Part shown: positions 1 through 11,094 of the stretch, in pieces | Layout of the letters: every line of letters starts with the position of its first letter | Numbering within the stretch: the first letter of the stretch is position 1 | Assembly: GCF_009389715.1 (NCBI RefSeq) | Contig: NW_024067979.1 | Coordinates: 124,001 to 188,000, forward strand | Reading direction: 5' to 3' | DNA: 64,000 nt | Origin: Phoenix dactylifera | Taxonomy: Eukaryota > Streptophyta > Magnoliopsida > Arecales > Arecaceae | Notes under the pieces: model-generated | Databases searched by the model: none | What the model saw: only the letters and a program-made list of their open reading frames with translations | Told to the model about the DNA's origin: nothing | Program-made: the position numbers and the translations under genes

Positions 1-339
1 GGCTTTGAAAACTTCCGGTGGTAGATGACGCGGTTCTACCCTCAGCTCGACCTTTCAGAAATTCGGCCGAGATCGGGGCTTGGCAATGGAAGGGAGTCCG
101 ATCTGCCCTCGTCGCTGGAGGAGGAGGAGGCTGAGATCGAAGCCGCCGACGCAGGGGTCGGGGGAGGAGCCACCGAGGCCGAGCAAGTGGTTCGGGCGAC
201 TCTTGCAAAGGGGACTTCCGAGGTCGCCAACGGAGCTGCACATGCTCCTACAGAGGAGGGTCCCGAGCTAATCCCTACCAAGGTCCCCCATGTGATCATC
301 GCGGATGATCCCGATGCTGGCGAGGCCGGAGCTCCCTAG
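1..339 (+). pseudogene. Antisense extra ORF of the Ty3/gypsy fossil (3' end)
   Basis: A plus-strand reading frame runs opposite to the element's gag-pol and ends at 339. The translation starts MTRFYPQLDLSEIRPR, continues with an acidic Glu-rich stretch and ends in a low-complexity Ala/Gly/Pro-rich tail. Tat/Retand elements are known for an additional antisense ORF between integrase and the 3' LTR, and position and orientation fit. I do not recognise a conserved domain in the visible piece. It could instead be a chance frame in GC-rich sequence. Confidence 0.4.
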
Positions 340-1519
340 GAGTTGTTTTTCTCTCCTCCTTTTGTAAGTGAGTTCGGCCTTTGAATACGGCCGAACCTTA
401 ATTTTGTACTCGGCCTTTAAGCCTCTATTAAAGAAAAAGTTCTTCTCTATATTTATGCTTGTCTCTTTTTGCATAGTAGGTAAATTTTTACCTTGGCTGC
501 TTAAATCAAATTCCTCTTCCGCAAATTTCTCTAAGTGTTCAATCTCGGCTAGGTCCATAGACCTAGATTCTGGTGGCGTTTGCTAGATTGTTGGACCTAG
601 CTCTGATAGGGATCGCGCTAAGGCTCCGTGCTTAGATTTTAAGAAAATCCGCCAAGCCTTCGAGCTCGGGCTCCGAAGATGTCCTGCTGATCCTTTAGGC
701 TTAGACTCTAGAAATTTAGCCAAGTCCTTGGGCTCGGTTTCTAGGGTAAGCTTATTAAAGCTTAAGGTCGGATTCCGAAGGGATCCTGCCAGACCTTCGG
801 ATTTGTCTTCTGAAAAATTTTGCCGAATCTTTGGGCTCGGCTTCCAGAGTAGGCTTTAAGGTCGGACTCTGAAGAGGTCCTGGACCGAGGTTAGGCCATT
901 GTCGGGGCCTTCGCGCCCATTAATCTCGAACTCGGTTGGAGTGTCGACAGGTAGAATCCAAACTTACGGTGAGCGCTTTGGCGCCTCCGGGCTTAGCCAT
1001 GGTATCCTTGGGCGGAGCTCGAAGTAGTCGCCACAAGCCATCTCGGCTTGGATCAGCGTTTGAAGTCGGCCAAGCCCTCACTCGGAGGGGTCCGAAATAA
1101 ACGAGGATCGAGCTGTAGATCGGTGAATGGGGTCGAGAAGACCTCGGCTCATAGTTGGTTCAGAAGGGCATCCCGATCTTGGTCGGGGGAGGCCCTCGTT
1201 TCGGTCGGGATTTTGTCGATCGTTATAGTATATAACGAGTAGATGTAATAGGGCAGGCGCTAGATCGAAAGTACTTTTCGCCCCATTGGAGCCGAGCACG
1301 TTACATCGAGGTAGGCAGTTCCGCTCTGCGGTAGGTTCTTCGAGGCATTCTTCGGTTCATAGTTCGCTTCCGTAGGCGATGCCATCTGCCGTGGAAGTCT
1401 GCTTTAGGTGCGTCTACATGCTGGGGGGTCCGTGCAGGAGCCACTCCGTCGTTGAAGGCCACGGGGGTCCGCGAGGGTCCTACCCCGCTCTTGTCTTCCC
1501 GAGGTCGAGGGAGTTTGGG
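340..1519. other. Non-coding 3' region of the gypsy fossil
   Basis: No gene is visible. Between about 600 and 900 there are three degenerate units spaced about 98 bases apart, around the motifs at 670, 774 and 866 (related to CTCCGAAGATGTCCTG). The rest is GC-rich sequence resembling the retroelement's untranslated region, leading into the tandem array. Confidence 0.5.
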
Positions 1520-2750
1520 ACTCAACGGTCGACACACGGAGCATCCCGACCTTGGTCGAGGTATTGAGCATGAGATCGAGGGAGCTGGGGCTCACAATCG
1601 ACCTGGTGACACTTTCTGAGGTCGAGGAAGTTTGGAACTCTACGGTCGACGCACGGGGCATCCCGACCTTGGTCGAAGTATCGAGCCAAGCTTGGGCTCG
1701 CTGTCGACCTGGTGACACTTCCCGAGGTCGAGGGAGTTTGGGACTCTACGGTCGACACACGGGGCATCCCGACCTTAGTCTAGGTATCGAGCATAAGGTC
1801 GAGGGAGCTTGGGCTCGCTGTCGACCTGGTGACGTTTTTCGCGGTCGAGGGAGTTTGGGACTCTACAGTTGACACACGGGGCATCCCGACCTTAGTCGAG
1901 GTATCGAGCATGAGGTCGAGGGAGCTTGGGCTCGTTGTCGACCTGGTGACGCTTTCCGAGGTCGAGGGAGTTTGGAACTCTACGGTCGACACACGGGGCA
2001 TCCTGACCTTAGTCGAGGAATCGAGCACGAGGTCGAGGGAGCTTGGGCTCGCTGTCGACCTGGAGACGCTTTTCGAGGTCGAGAGAGTTTGGGACTCTAC
2101 GGTCGACACACGGGGCATCCCGACCTTAGTCGAGGGATCGTGTGCAAAGTCGAGGGATCGTGTGCAAAGTCGAGGGGTCTGGGAACGTACTGTCGACCTG
2201 CGACACTTTCCGACGTCGAGAGAGTTTGAGACTCTACGGTCGACACACGGGGCATCCCGACCTTAGTCGAGGGATCGAGCACGAGGTCGAGGGAGCTTAG
2301 GCTCGCTGTCGACCTAGTGACGCTTCCCAAGGTCGAGGGAGTTTGGGACTCTACGGTCGATACACGGGACATTCCGACCTTAGTCGAGGGATCATGCGCA
2401 AGGTCGAGGGGTCTGGGAACGCACTGTTGACCTGCGACGCTTCTCGAGGTCGAAGGAGTTTGGGACTCTATGGTCGACACATGGGGCATCCCGACCTTAG
2501 TCGAGGTATCAAGCACGAGGTCGAGCGAGCTTGGGCTCGCTGTCGACCTGGTGACGCTTTTCGAGATCGAGAAAGTTTGGAACTCTACGGTCGACACACG
2601 GGGCATCCCGACCTTAGTCGAGGAATCGTGCGAAAGGTCGAGGGGTCTGGGAACACACTGTCGACCTGCGACGCTTTTCGAGGTCGAGGGAGTTTGGGAC
2701 TCTACGGTCGACACACGGGGCATCCCGATCTTAGTCGAGATTTTTGAGGG
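1520..2750. repeat. Tandem array, 117-bp unit, about 11 copies
   Basis: The marker CGGTCGACACACGGGGCATC or a close variant begins at 1526, 1643, 1749, 1866, 1983, 2100, 2237, 2354, 2471, 2588 and 2704. Most steps are exactly 117 bases; one is 106 and one 137. The unit is a multiple of three, so long artificial reading frames open on both strands across the array. It lies in the 3' region of the gypsy fossil between integrase and the antisense ORF. Hypervariable 3' regions of Tat-type elements are a known source of new satellite repeats. Confidence 0.93.
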
Positions 2751-3058
2751 AGATCGAGACTGAACTCGATATCGACGCGGTGGAGCGTTCCAGGCTCTGC
2801 TGGGGCACTCGAGCTTGGTCGGGCATCCGAGCTTGGTCGGGTTTCCTGAGATTCATGAACATCCCGTTATCAAAAAGAGTATGAAATAATTAATGGAGAA
2901 CCGTAAGCGAATTATCACAAGTGGAGGGTGAGAGTTGTGTTTCCATTTGTCGACGACCCTCGAGGGGTTTATTGGTAGTACATCCGAAGATTCTCGGAGT
3001 TCCAGCTTCGAGGGATGAAAGTTCCCTCAAGTGGCTCCAATTTGTACGCTCCGGGCCG
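2751..3058. other. Spacer between integrase and tandem array
   Basis: Non-coding part of the gypsy fossil just downstream of integrase on the minus strand. It contains short degenerate relatives of the array unit (GAGCTTGGTCGGG appears twice near 2810-2840). I see no gene. Confidence 0.5.
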
Positions 3059-3984
3059 CTAGACTCGCGCGACCCGGTAAGGTCCTTCCCACTTTAGGGC
3101 TAGCTTTCCTTGCTCGGTTGGCTGAGAGGCTTCAGTTCTTCTGAGGACGAGATCTCCCACTTTGAAAAGCTTGGGTTTGACTTTGGAGTTGTAGTACTGG
3201 GTCGTTTTCTGCCGGTATCTCGCCATGCGGACTCGGGCGGCTTCCCTTGTCTCTTCGATGAGGTCCAAGTTGTTCCTGAGCCGAGAGAAGTTGGAGTCGG
3301 CGTCATAATGCTCCACTCTCGAGGAGGGGAGACCGATTTTCAATGGGATGACAGCCTCCGTACCGTATGCCAGGTTGAAAGGGGTTTCTCCTATGGGTAG
3401 TTCTCGACCCACTGTCCTTTGGACCAGTCGAGCCTGGCCTTGAGCCCCTGCAAAATAGTGCGATTTGTTACCTCGGTTTCTCTATTTGTTTGGGGATAGA
3501 CGACCGAGGTGAAGCGGTGGTCGATGCCGAGTTTGGAGCAAAATTCTCTAAAACGAATGTTGTCGAAATGGCGGCCGTTGTCGGATATGAGGATGCGAGG
3601 AAGTCCGAATCTGCAGATGATCGACTTCCACACAAAATTCCGCATTTTCTGCTCGGTGATCCGGGCCACTAGTTCAGCTTCGAACTACTTGGTGAAGTAG
3701 TCGATGGAGACAACCAGAAATTTTCTCTATCCGGTTGCCAGGAAAAATGGCCCCAGGATGTCGATTCTCCACTGGGCGAATGGCCAGGGGGCACTGATCG
3801 AGGTTAGCGGGGCCGACAGTCGGCGCTGGATATTGGCGTTTCGCTCGCATCGGTCGCATTTTCGGACGAAGTTCGTTGCGTCCTTTTGGAGTGTGGGCCA
3901 AAAGTATCCTTGGCGCAAAATTTTATGAGCCAATGCTCGGCCTCCCAAATGGTTCCCACATATTCCTTCATGGACCTCCCGCAT
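3059..3984 (-). pseudogene. Integrase region of the gypsy fossil
   Basis: The minus-strand translation shows an integrase HHCC zinc-binding segment (HEGICGNHLGGRALAHKIL, then CDRCERNA), then a catalytic-core segment with ISDNGRHFD and the downstream VVYPQTN. The tail has LAYGTEAVIPLKIGLPS and a C-terminal KVGDLVLRR segment. These are the classical parts of a Ty3/gypsy integrase in normal order. The region is broken, as is the rest of the element. Confidence 0.88.
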
Positions 3985-4197
3985 AGCATAGTCCGCCTCT
4001 GACGGGCGGAGGCATCTAAGAAGAGGAGAGGTGAAGGATTTTCGGTAGAGCTTGCCTTCATAAAATATGAATCGCGAGGCTAGACGCCTGATTTAGTGGG
4101 CCTCGAGCTCGTCATCGGGGAGGATTTCACTTTGTAGATAGTTGACGAGCTCGTCCATCCAGCTCGGTTCGACGTCGATGCACATGGTCGGCTCAGG

Positions 4198-4880
4198 TTA
4201 TTCTGTGCTGGGTGTTTGGAGATATTCGAGTACCGTTGTCTTCGGGAGCTCGCTCATGCGGAAGGTCGCCAACTTCGACAGTTGATCGGCCCTAAGGTTC
4301 TCCGTTCTGGGGATATGGTGAATATTAAAGGAGCCTAGGGCGGATGTGAGGTCTCGCACCTTTTGGAGATATTTCTGCATTGACGGCTTCTTTGCTTCAA
4401 AATCTTCTAGAACCTGGCTCACGACCAGTTGGGAGTCACTGAAGACCTTCAGGTGTTCTGCCTTCAGCTCCTTTGCCAACTCGAGCGCGGCAATGAGCGC
4501 CTCGTACTCTGCTTCATTGTTCGAGGCTGGAAACTCGAGGCGTAGGGTCTGCTCAGCCACTACCCCATCCGGGCTGGTGAGGATGAGACCTGCTCCACTA
4601 CCCCCCGAGGTCGAGGAGCCGTCCACATACAGGACCCATGGGGGCCTCGGGGTCCCCTCCATTAGCATGAGTGGGAGCTCGGGATCATCCGGTAAAGTGC
4701 ACTCCACGATGAAATCGGCGAGCGTTTGGGCTTTGATAGCCGGCCTTGGTCGGTATTCGAGATTGAACTCTCCGAGCTCGACTGCCCATTTGGCAATCCT
4801 CCCGGCGCGGTCCGACAACTGCAAGATTTGCTTCATAGGCTGGTCAGTCAGTATGGCCACAGTGTGGGCCCGAAAGTAGG
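4198..4880 (-). pseudogene. RNase H region of the gypsy fossil
   Basis: The minus-strand translation has YVDGSSTSGGSGAGLIL, NNEAEYEALIAALELA, FSDSQLVVSQV and, near the end, RADQLSKLA. These carry the four acidic positions of an RNase H fold. The upstream ILQLSDRAGRIAKWAVELGE segment is typical of gypsy RT/RNase H connections. A second (plant dual-type) RNase H is a known feature of the Tat group, but I did not resolve two separate domains. Confidence 0.85.
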
Positions 4881-6223
4881 GCCGGAGTCTCCGAGCTGAA
4901 GTGATCAGAGCGAAAATTATTTTCTCCAATTTAGAATATCGGGTCTCACATCCCTGAGGACCCGGCTGGTATAGTAGACAGCCCTCTGGAGCTTGTCCTC
5001 TTTCCGGACCAGGACTGAGCTTACTGCAATCGGAGAGACGGCCATGTACAAATAAAGGACTTCGCCTTGCTGAGGCTTGGTGAGTAGCGGAGGGGAGGCA
5101 AGAAGGCACCTAAGCTCTTCAAAGGCTTGCTGGCACTCCTCCGACCATAGGAAGTTCTTTGATCGTTTAAGGATTTTAAAGAATGGAAGGCAGCGCTCGA
5201 CCGACCTGGAGACAAACCTCCCTAGGGCCGCGACCCGCCCGGTAAGCCTCTGCACCTCTTTGATCGTCCTTGGAGGTACCATCTCTTGCAGTGCTCGAAT
5301 CTTCTCGGGGTTAGCTTCGACTCCGTGCTGGATTACTATGAAGCCCAGAAATTTATCCGAGGTGACTCCGAACGCGCATTTTGCAGGATTGAGCTTCATT
5401 TGGTACTTTCTAAGCTTGGAGAATGTTTCATTGAGGTCAGCCACATGGTGCTCTGCTGTTTGGCTTTTCACCAGCATGTCATCCACGTAGACCTCTATCT
5501 TTCGGTCTATCTGGTCTTTGAAGATTTGGCTGACCACTCTTTGGTATGTAGCTCCTACATTTTTCAATCCGAACGGCATCACCTTGTAACAATAAGTGCC
5601 CTTGTCGGTGATGAAAGCCGTCTTCTCCTCATCTTCAGGTGCCATTCGGATTTGATTGTATCCCGAAAAGGCGTCCATAAAGGTCAGCAGCTGATGTCCC
5701 GAGGTAGAGTCGACGAGCTGGTCGATACTGGGAGGGAAAAACTATTTTTTGGGCAGGCCTTGTTCAGGTCGGTGTAGTCCATGCACATACGCCATTTCCC
5801 ATTGGTTTTCTTCATGAGGACCACGTTGGCGAGCCAGTCCGGATAGGAGACCTTCCGGATGAAGCCGGCCTCGAGGAGTCTGTCTAGTTCCTCGGCCGCC
5901 GCTCGCTGTCGTTCCAGGGTGGAGCCCCGCTTCTTTTGCCTCACGGGTCTGCAGGTCGGTTTCACCTGGAGTCGGTGAACTATGACCTCGGGGTCGATTT
6001 CCGGCATGTCGGCGGGCGACCAGGCGAAGACATCCATGTTGGCCCGGAGGAATTCGATCAGGCGCTCCCTTTCGCCGGAGCTTAAGCCGGAGCCGACCTG
6101 CACGGTTAGCTCGGAGCAACTTTCCTGTAAAGAGATTTGGGTAAGAAGCTCACCAGGCTCTACCCGTTTCTTCCAGAGGTCGTTCCGCACATCTAAGGTT
6201 TCAATGGGCAGTATGCGATCCAT
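4881..6223 (-). pseudogene. Reverse transcriptase region of the gypsy fossil
   Basis: The minus-strand translation shows the finger and palm motifs in order: WLANVVLMKKTNGKWRMC, MDAFSGYNQIRM, YCYKVMPFGLKN, then the active-site YVDDMLVKS, followed by KLNPAKCAFGV and LGFIV. This is a Ty3/gypsy reverse transcriptase of normal architecture in several open stretches. Confidence 0.9.
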
Positions 6224-6226
6224 TGC

Positions 6227-7171
6227 TTAAGTTGGCGCCTCGGTCGGTAGCTCCTGTTGGCTTGATGCTTCAGCCGGTGGTTTTGCTTTGTAGGTCGCCA
6301 TGTAGCACCGCTTGGCCACCATCTGGTCTCCACGAGCTTCGCCTATCCCATGATCGGTGGGGAATCGCACGAGCAAGTGGTAAATTGAGACCATAGCCTG
6401 GAGGGCATTCAGTCCCGGTCTTCCCAAAATGGCATTGTAGGCTGAAGGCAGGCGGACTATAAGGAAGTCCATCCTCACGGTGCTTTCTCGAGGGGCGAGC
6501 CTAACTGTGACAAAAAAACCGATCTCGCCCGCAACCGGGACTGAGTCCCCGGTAAATCCGACTAGTGGAGCGTTCATTCTTCGAAGCTAGTTTTCTGTCA
6601 ACCCTATTTTTTGATAGGCATGGTAGTACAAAATATTTGCCGAGCTTCCATTATCAACCAAGACGCGCTTTACATCAAATTTATTTACAATCATAGAGAT
6701 GACCACAGCGTCATCGTGAGGGGTTTCAACCCCTTCCAAGTCCTCGTTCGAGAACGAGATGGCTTCAGAAGTGCGCGGATGCTTTGGGGGAACCCCTTCT
6801 TCGGCTGGCCCTTCAGCTGAGCTTCCTCCTCCAATGACATTGATGGCGCCAGCGATGGGCCTGTTGTCATTTGGATTTTCGGACGGCATGACGTTTTCCA
6901 CTGGCCTCCTTTCCTCACGTCGGTTCCTCACAAACCGATTGAGCACCCCGCGGCGGATAAGCGCCTCGATCTTATCTCGGAGCTGGAAACAATCCTTCGT
7001 GTCGTGGCCGTGGTTCCGGTGGAAGCGGCAATACTTCCTAGGGTTGCGCGGGATTCCTACATCCCGCATCGGGGGTGGGGGCCGAAAAAAGTCCCGACCC
7101 TCGATCTCCATTAGGATCTCGGCCCGGGGCGCGTTGATGGAAGTGTAATTCTCGTACCTCTCCGAGTGCAT
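6227..7171 (-). pseudogene. Gag zinc-knuckle and protease region of the gypsy fossil
   Basis: The translation contains YCRFHRNHGHDTKDC, a zinc-knuckle-like segment at the end of gag. The aspartic protease segment follows, with VLVDNGSSANILYYHAY; this Asn-Gly-Ser variant of the D-S/T-G active site is widespread in plant Tat-type elements. NAILGRPGLNALQA lies downstream, as in the second half of such proteases. Confidence 0.8.
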
Positions 7172-7199
7172 TCGAGGCCGTGGCGGGGACCTTGGTCGA

Positions 7200-8402
7200 A
7201 GCCGTCCCTGCTGCCGAGGCGGGCTCTTCAGCCGAGGCAGGTTCCTATCCCGGCGGAGAGAACAGCTTCTCGGGCGGCCAAACGCTCCTCGCGGCGCTTC
7301 CTTTGCTTCTTTGAGACCGGCTCGGTCGCGCCCCGCCTAGAGGCGATAGCCTCCTCGGCCTTCGCATATTTCCAAACTCGGGCCAGCATTTCGGTGAAGT
7401 CGGCGAGGAAGCTTTTCTCAATGGAGAAGAGGAATCTGTAGAAGCGAGCTCCGGTCTTCAGTGCCGACATGGCTATTGACTGGTCGAGCTCACGGATCTC
7501 CCAGGTTGCAGCGGTAAAGCGGTCGAGGTATTCTCTAAGGGACTCCCCCTCCTTTTGCTTGACGTCCAAGAGGGAATCTGATGTTCGCCGCTGGTGCCGA
7601 TTGGCAGCGAAGTTGGTGGCGAACTGCCGGCCCGAGCTGTTCGAATGAAGATATTGAGCTTGGCTTCAGTCCAGAGAACCAAAGCCGAGCAATTCTCCGA
7701 AGGGTAGCTGGGAAGGCCTTGCAGAGCACAGCCTCCGAGGACCCTTGCAATGCCATGAGGGCTCGGTAGCTCTACAGGTGGTCGAGGGGGTCGGCAGTCC
7801 CGTTGTAGGGCTCCACTTGGGGCATTTTGAACCTCGGTGGGACTGGCTCACCCTCGATTTGGCAGGAAAAAGGGAGACTTGGTGGTAAACTCAAAGTCAC
7901 CCTCGCGCCTTGCCTTCCTGTTATGAAGCGCTTCAATCTGGCACTCCACGTTTTCGACTTTCCTGTCGAGCTCTCCAACTTGGGGGATTGTCACAGTAGC
8001 CTACTCCGGTTCGTGGCGGTCCGGAGCTGACTCAGCCTCCGAAGGCTGCGGCCTTCTGTCCAGGCTTCTCCCCGGCAGTTTTCTCCGGGGAGACGCTCGT
8101 TCTTCATTATTAGCCCTGGAGGAGCCATGAAGATTTTGGCCCTGGGGGATCGGTCCATTTGGAGGAAGCACCGGTTGGGCCAGGGCCTGTGGAGGTAGCA
8201 TAGGTGAGGCTTCCTCATGCCGCAGGCCTTGGACGGCGGCGGCCAAAGCCTGGACCTGCTGCACCAGGATGTTGAACTGTTCCGGCTGGACTTGGGGAAC
8301 CGGGTTAGCCGGAGACGGCGAGTTCTGGACGGAGTGTCCAGGACTTGGTGGAAGACGCCGGAAAGCATTGGAGGCTCCTTTACTTCTCAACTTCATGGCC
8401 AC
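7200..8402 (-). pseudogene. Gag region of the gypsy fossil
   Basis: The most upstream stretch begins MAMKLRSKGASNAFRR near 8402 and has a Gln/Ala-rich segment likely to be helical. The conserved plant retrotransposon gag core follows (KEGESLREYLDRFTAATWEI, then EEAIASRRG). Spacing to the primer-binding site is about 10 bases, as expected for a gag start. Confidence 0.75.
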
Positions 8403-8410
8403 AACTCGGG

Positions 8411-8645
8411 CCCTTTCTCTAGCGCCAACTGTTGCTGGAAATTGGACCCGGGGGTGACCACTGGGTGAGAAGGGAGGAGCTCCGTCGTCTGGCAGTGGGG
8501 TGGCGATCCGTCAGTGGGCGGCGTCCTCTAGGAGACCTGCAAAAAAGTCGGTGGCCGAGGTTTCCGGTGCCGGCCCTCCGATGCCTAAGTCAGAGGGGGG
8601 AAAGATATATGGGAGAAAATATGTTCGAATAAAGATACAGCGGTC
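8411..8645 (-). mobile_element. Primer-binding site and partial 5' LTR of the gypsy fossil
   Basis: Read on the minus strand, an LTR end CAGCAACA is followed by TTGGCGCTAGAGAAAGGG, whose TGG start fits pairing with a tRNA CCA tail. The LTR remnant covers about 8430-8645 in window coordinates. I saw no matching LTR on the other side inside the window, and no target-site duplication, so the LTR is judged partial. Confidence 0.55.
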
Positions 8646-9193
8646 GGTCGGCTTTCTAAGATTTTCTTTTAATATTTTATTTCACCGTTTCAACGACGCC
8701 TAGATTTTCATATTTTCTTCGTACACTAGCTATGCTGCATGTGCCCGTATATTAAAACATTTTATTTCACGAATTAGAAATGTTATATAAGGGGAAACAT
8801 GAAAACAACTATTCTAGATAATCATCCGCTAGCAATGCCAAAGCCAATTGACTTTGCATTCAAATCCAAATCAAATGCAACTCCAATATTTTTCTGCAAA
8901 GAATAATTTGCATGGGATCTAACAAAAAAAAATTTAATAAATAAAAAATTTAATTAAAAAGATAAATTAAAAATTTTTATTGCGGTAGAATTTTTTAAAA
9001 ATATATTTTTCTGCAATAGGAGGAGGGTCGAAGAATCTAATTAGCTTGAATTTTTTGTGCTAGCGTGCACGAATTCTCTATGATTTTTTAAGCATTTCGA
9101 TGTTGAAAATCATAGAGCTTTCTTTTTCCTAGTTGGCTAATAGATAAAGAGATTTCTATAATCAAGATTTTTAATACTTTTACAATTTATAAT
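8646..9193. other. Module flank downstream of the lost A gene
   Basis: AT-rich sequence without a gene. It is homologous to 20165-20790 and 26395-26560, the 3' flanks of genes A1 and A2, and its beginning also matches 54484-54660. This shows that an A-type module once lay here. Confidence 0.7.
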
Positions 9194-10378
9194 TGTCACG
9201 CCCCGAGCCCGGAGCGCGGCAGACGCCGCACACCCGCACGACGGGCCGCACAGGCATGCAAGGTAGCAGATCATATCAGAGCAAATACAGATATTTAAAG
9301 ATGACATAATTATTTAAGTTGGTTAAAAGCAGTCTTACAAAATTTCAAAATAGCACATGCCAACATAATTCAAATGTCCAAGCTAATCTAACTAAAATGC
9401 TGATAACTGAAGAAATCATCAAAAAATTTAACGCACTCTCCGATCCCGTGCGATCAAGCCTCTGGATCTGAAAAATAGAGAAAATAAAATAATGAGCTAC
9501 ACTAGCCCAGTAAGCAACAAAATACCCCAAAGTAGGGTCAGAGCATATTCGATCAAAATAAAGGATAATGTCTGGAATAAATCATAAATAACATCGTTTT
9601 ACTATTTTCAAAACTTATTTTCATTTTTTCAAAAACTCTGATACCAGAATCTCAACATAATAGGCTACGGCCACGTAACCCAGCGGCATGGGTTGCACAA
9701 AGTATCAAATCCACTATTTTTATCCACCGATGGCAGCCGGTGTTGCACAAAGTGCCAAATCCATTATATTTACCCACCGATGGCAGCTGGTGTCCAAATC
9801 CACTATTTCAATCACTGGTGGCACGGTGTCGAAACCGGTTTCTCACAGATTATAAGTTGACATGTCCAACGTTTAATCCTCATTGGCGGGGCCAGAACAG
9901 AACATAACAGATCATAGCCATGCTGAGAATGCATATATATAAAAATAGATTTCATAAATTGTCCAGTCATATTCACGGATTTCAGATCATATAACATGAT
10001 TTTTAAATAAAATTTAACATGCGTGACCCATTTTACTGAATACAAAATATATTTCGAAATTTAATTCACTAATAATTATTTTACCAAATAATTTCAAAAA
10101 TGTACTTTGAAGTATTAAGTTACTTACTTCTTCTCGCTTAACTTCTACTTCAGGTAGGCGGATCAGGTTCACCTGTTTAAATTTAATTAATTTCTTTGTT
10201 AATTTTAGAGCTAAGCAAAAATCAAAAATAATACTATTGGGTTTCGGGTTCGGATTTCGGTTTCGTGTTCCAGATTTCGGGTTCCGGGTTCGGATCTGAA
10301 CTGGGCCCAGGTAGGGCCCACAAGGGTACTGCCCAACTGGGCCCAAGTTGGGCCTGCAGTGGACTGGGCCCAAGTTAG
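9194..10378. mobile_element. Truncated copy of the TGTCACG-type LTR element
   Basis: The sequence starts TGTCACGCCCCGAGCCCGG and is homologous to the first part of the longer copy at 46720-50526. It shares the GC-rich start, the block with repeated CCAAATCCACTATT units (about 9700-9810) and the GGGCCCAAGTTGGGCC-type repeats near 10300. It stops at about 10378, where module flank resumes, so no terminal duplication is expected. I treat it as a fossil LTR fragment of unknown lineage. Confidence 0.65.
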
Positions 10379-10790
10379 GTTTTAAATACTCATATAAGAT
10401 CAAAAAAATTTAAATAATACTTTTTAACGAGCCATTTTTTTGATGAATTTTTAGATTGTGACAAATAATATCAGAGCAAACCCAGATCATGGCTCATATG
10501 GGTTAGGAGACACTGCAGCATGGGTCTATTTGAGCTGACCATGAGGAGATCATGATGTTTGTGCTTGGATTTGTGGTTTTTGTAAATAAATTTGAAATAT
10601 TTGTTTAGTGAGGATGCAAGGACTTAAAAATCGAAAAAGTATGTGAGGATCATATGAGTATATATTTAGTCTCATATCGACTATATATTGCATAGATTTT
10701 GGATACTTATAAAGAGCCATAGAATCTATATATTATCATCTAGCTAGCCTTTTTGGGTGTGGTCCTAGGTTGTTATATATTCTCTCTTAA
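10379..10790. mobile_element. TRIM-like repeat, partial copy in module 1
   Basis: Homologous to 14362-14788. The CGGCTATATATTG-type LTR segment occurs near 10678 and the methionine-type primer site AATATCAGAGC occurs near 10467-10477. The start of the first LTR is cut off by the junction with the LTR fragment on its left. Confidence 0.5.
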
Positions 10791-10849
10791 TTTTGTACCC
10801 CTAAGCTAAAAACATTTTCAACAGGTGGTGAAACGATAAAGTATTTAAG

Positions 10850-11092
10850 CAAGATATATAGGACACATTTGGTTTGCAACCGTAATCAAAATTAAAATCA
10901 AAATCTGAATGAATTGGAATGAGAATAAGAATGGTTATATCCCTCGAAACTTTTGGTTCATGATCGGAATCGGAGTCAGAATGAAATTTGAATACTAGAG
11001 GAGAGGGTAGGGATTGGATTTTAAGGGATTGAGACATTTTTTATTCTCATCTAAAATCGGAATAGGAATGGGACTCTCCCCAACTAAACAGT
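10850..11092. mobile_element. MITE-like repeat copy 1
   Basis: The repeat begins near GGACACATTTGGTTTGCAAC and ends at CTCCCCAACTAAACAG. Related copies lie at 14845-15145, 29055-29285 and 41447-41740. In copies 1 and 3 the outer part is replaced directly by the decayed B gene. The facing TTTGGTT and AACTAAA ends suggest a DNA-transposon-derived MITE, superfamily uncertain. Confidence 0.5.
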
Positions 11093-11094
11093 TA

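Larger units (their letters stand above)
1..8645 (-). mobile_element. Ty3/gypsy LTR retrotransposon fossil, Tat/Retand-like
   Basis: On the minus strand, from right to left, one can read a partial 5' LTR, a primer-binding site, gag, protease, reverse transcriptase, RNase H and integrase. A long non-coding 3' region with a 117-bp tandem array follows, and then a reading frame on the opposite strand. That order, with a long repeat-bearing 3' region and an antisense ORF beyond integrase, is known for the Tat/Retand group of plant Ty3/gypsy elements; the group name is my inference. The right edge is set near 8645, where the sequence becomes homologous to module flank also seen near 20180 and 54500. 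The 3' LTR is not in the window. The coding part is broken, with on the order of eight breaks, so it is an old, non-autonomous copy. Confidence 0.85.

Noticed and set aside
1520-2750. Regular repeats considered as a CRISPR array.
   Set aside because: Units are 117 bases without unique spacers, and the sequence is plant retroelement DNA.
1404-2763. Several 80-200 codon frames on both strands with repeats of TVESQTPSTS or YGRHTGHPDLSRGI.
   Set aside because: They are produced by the 117-bp tandem unit, which is a multiple of three; they match no family and lie in untranslated retroelement sequence.
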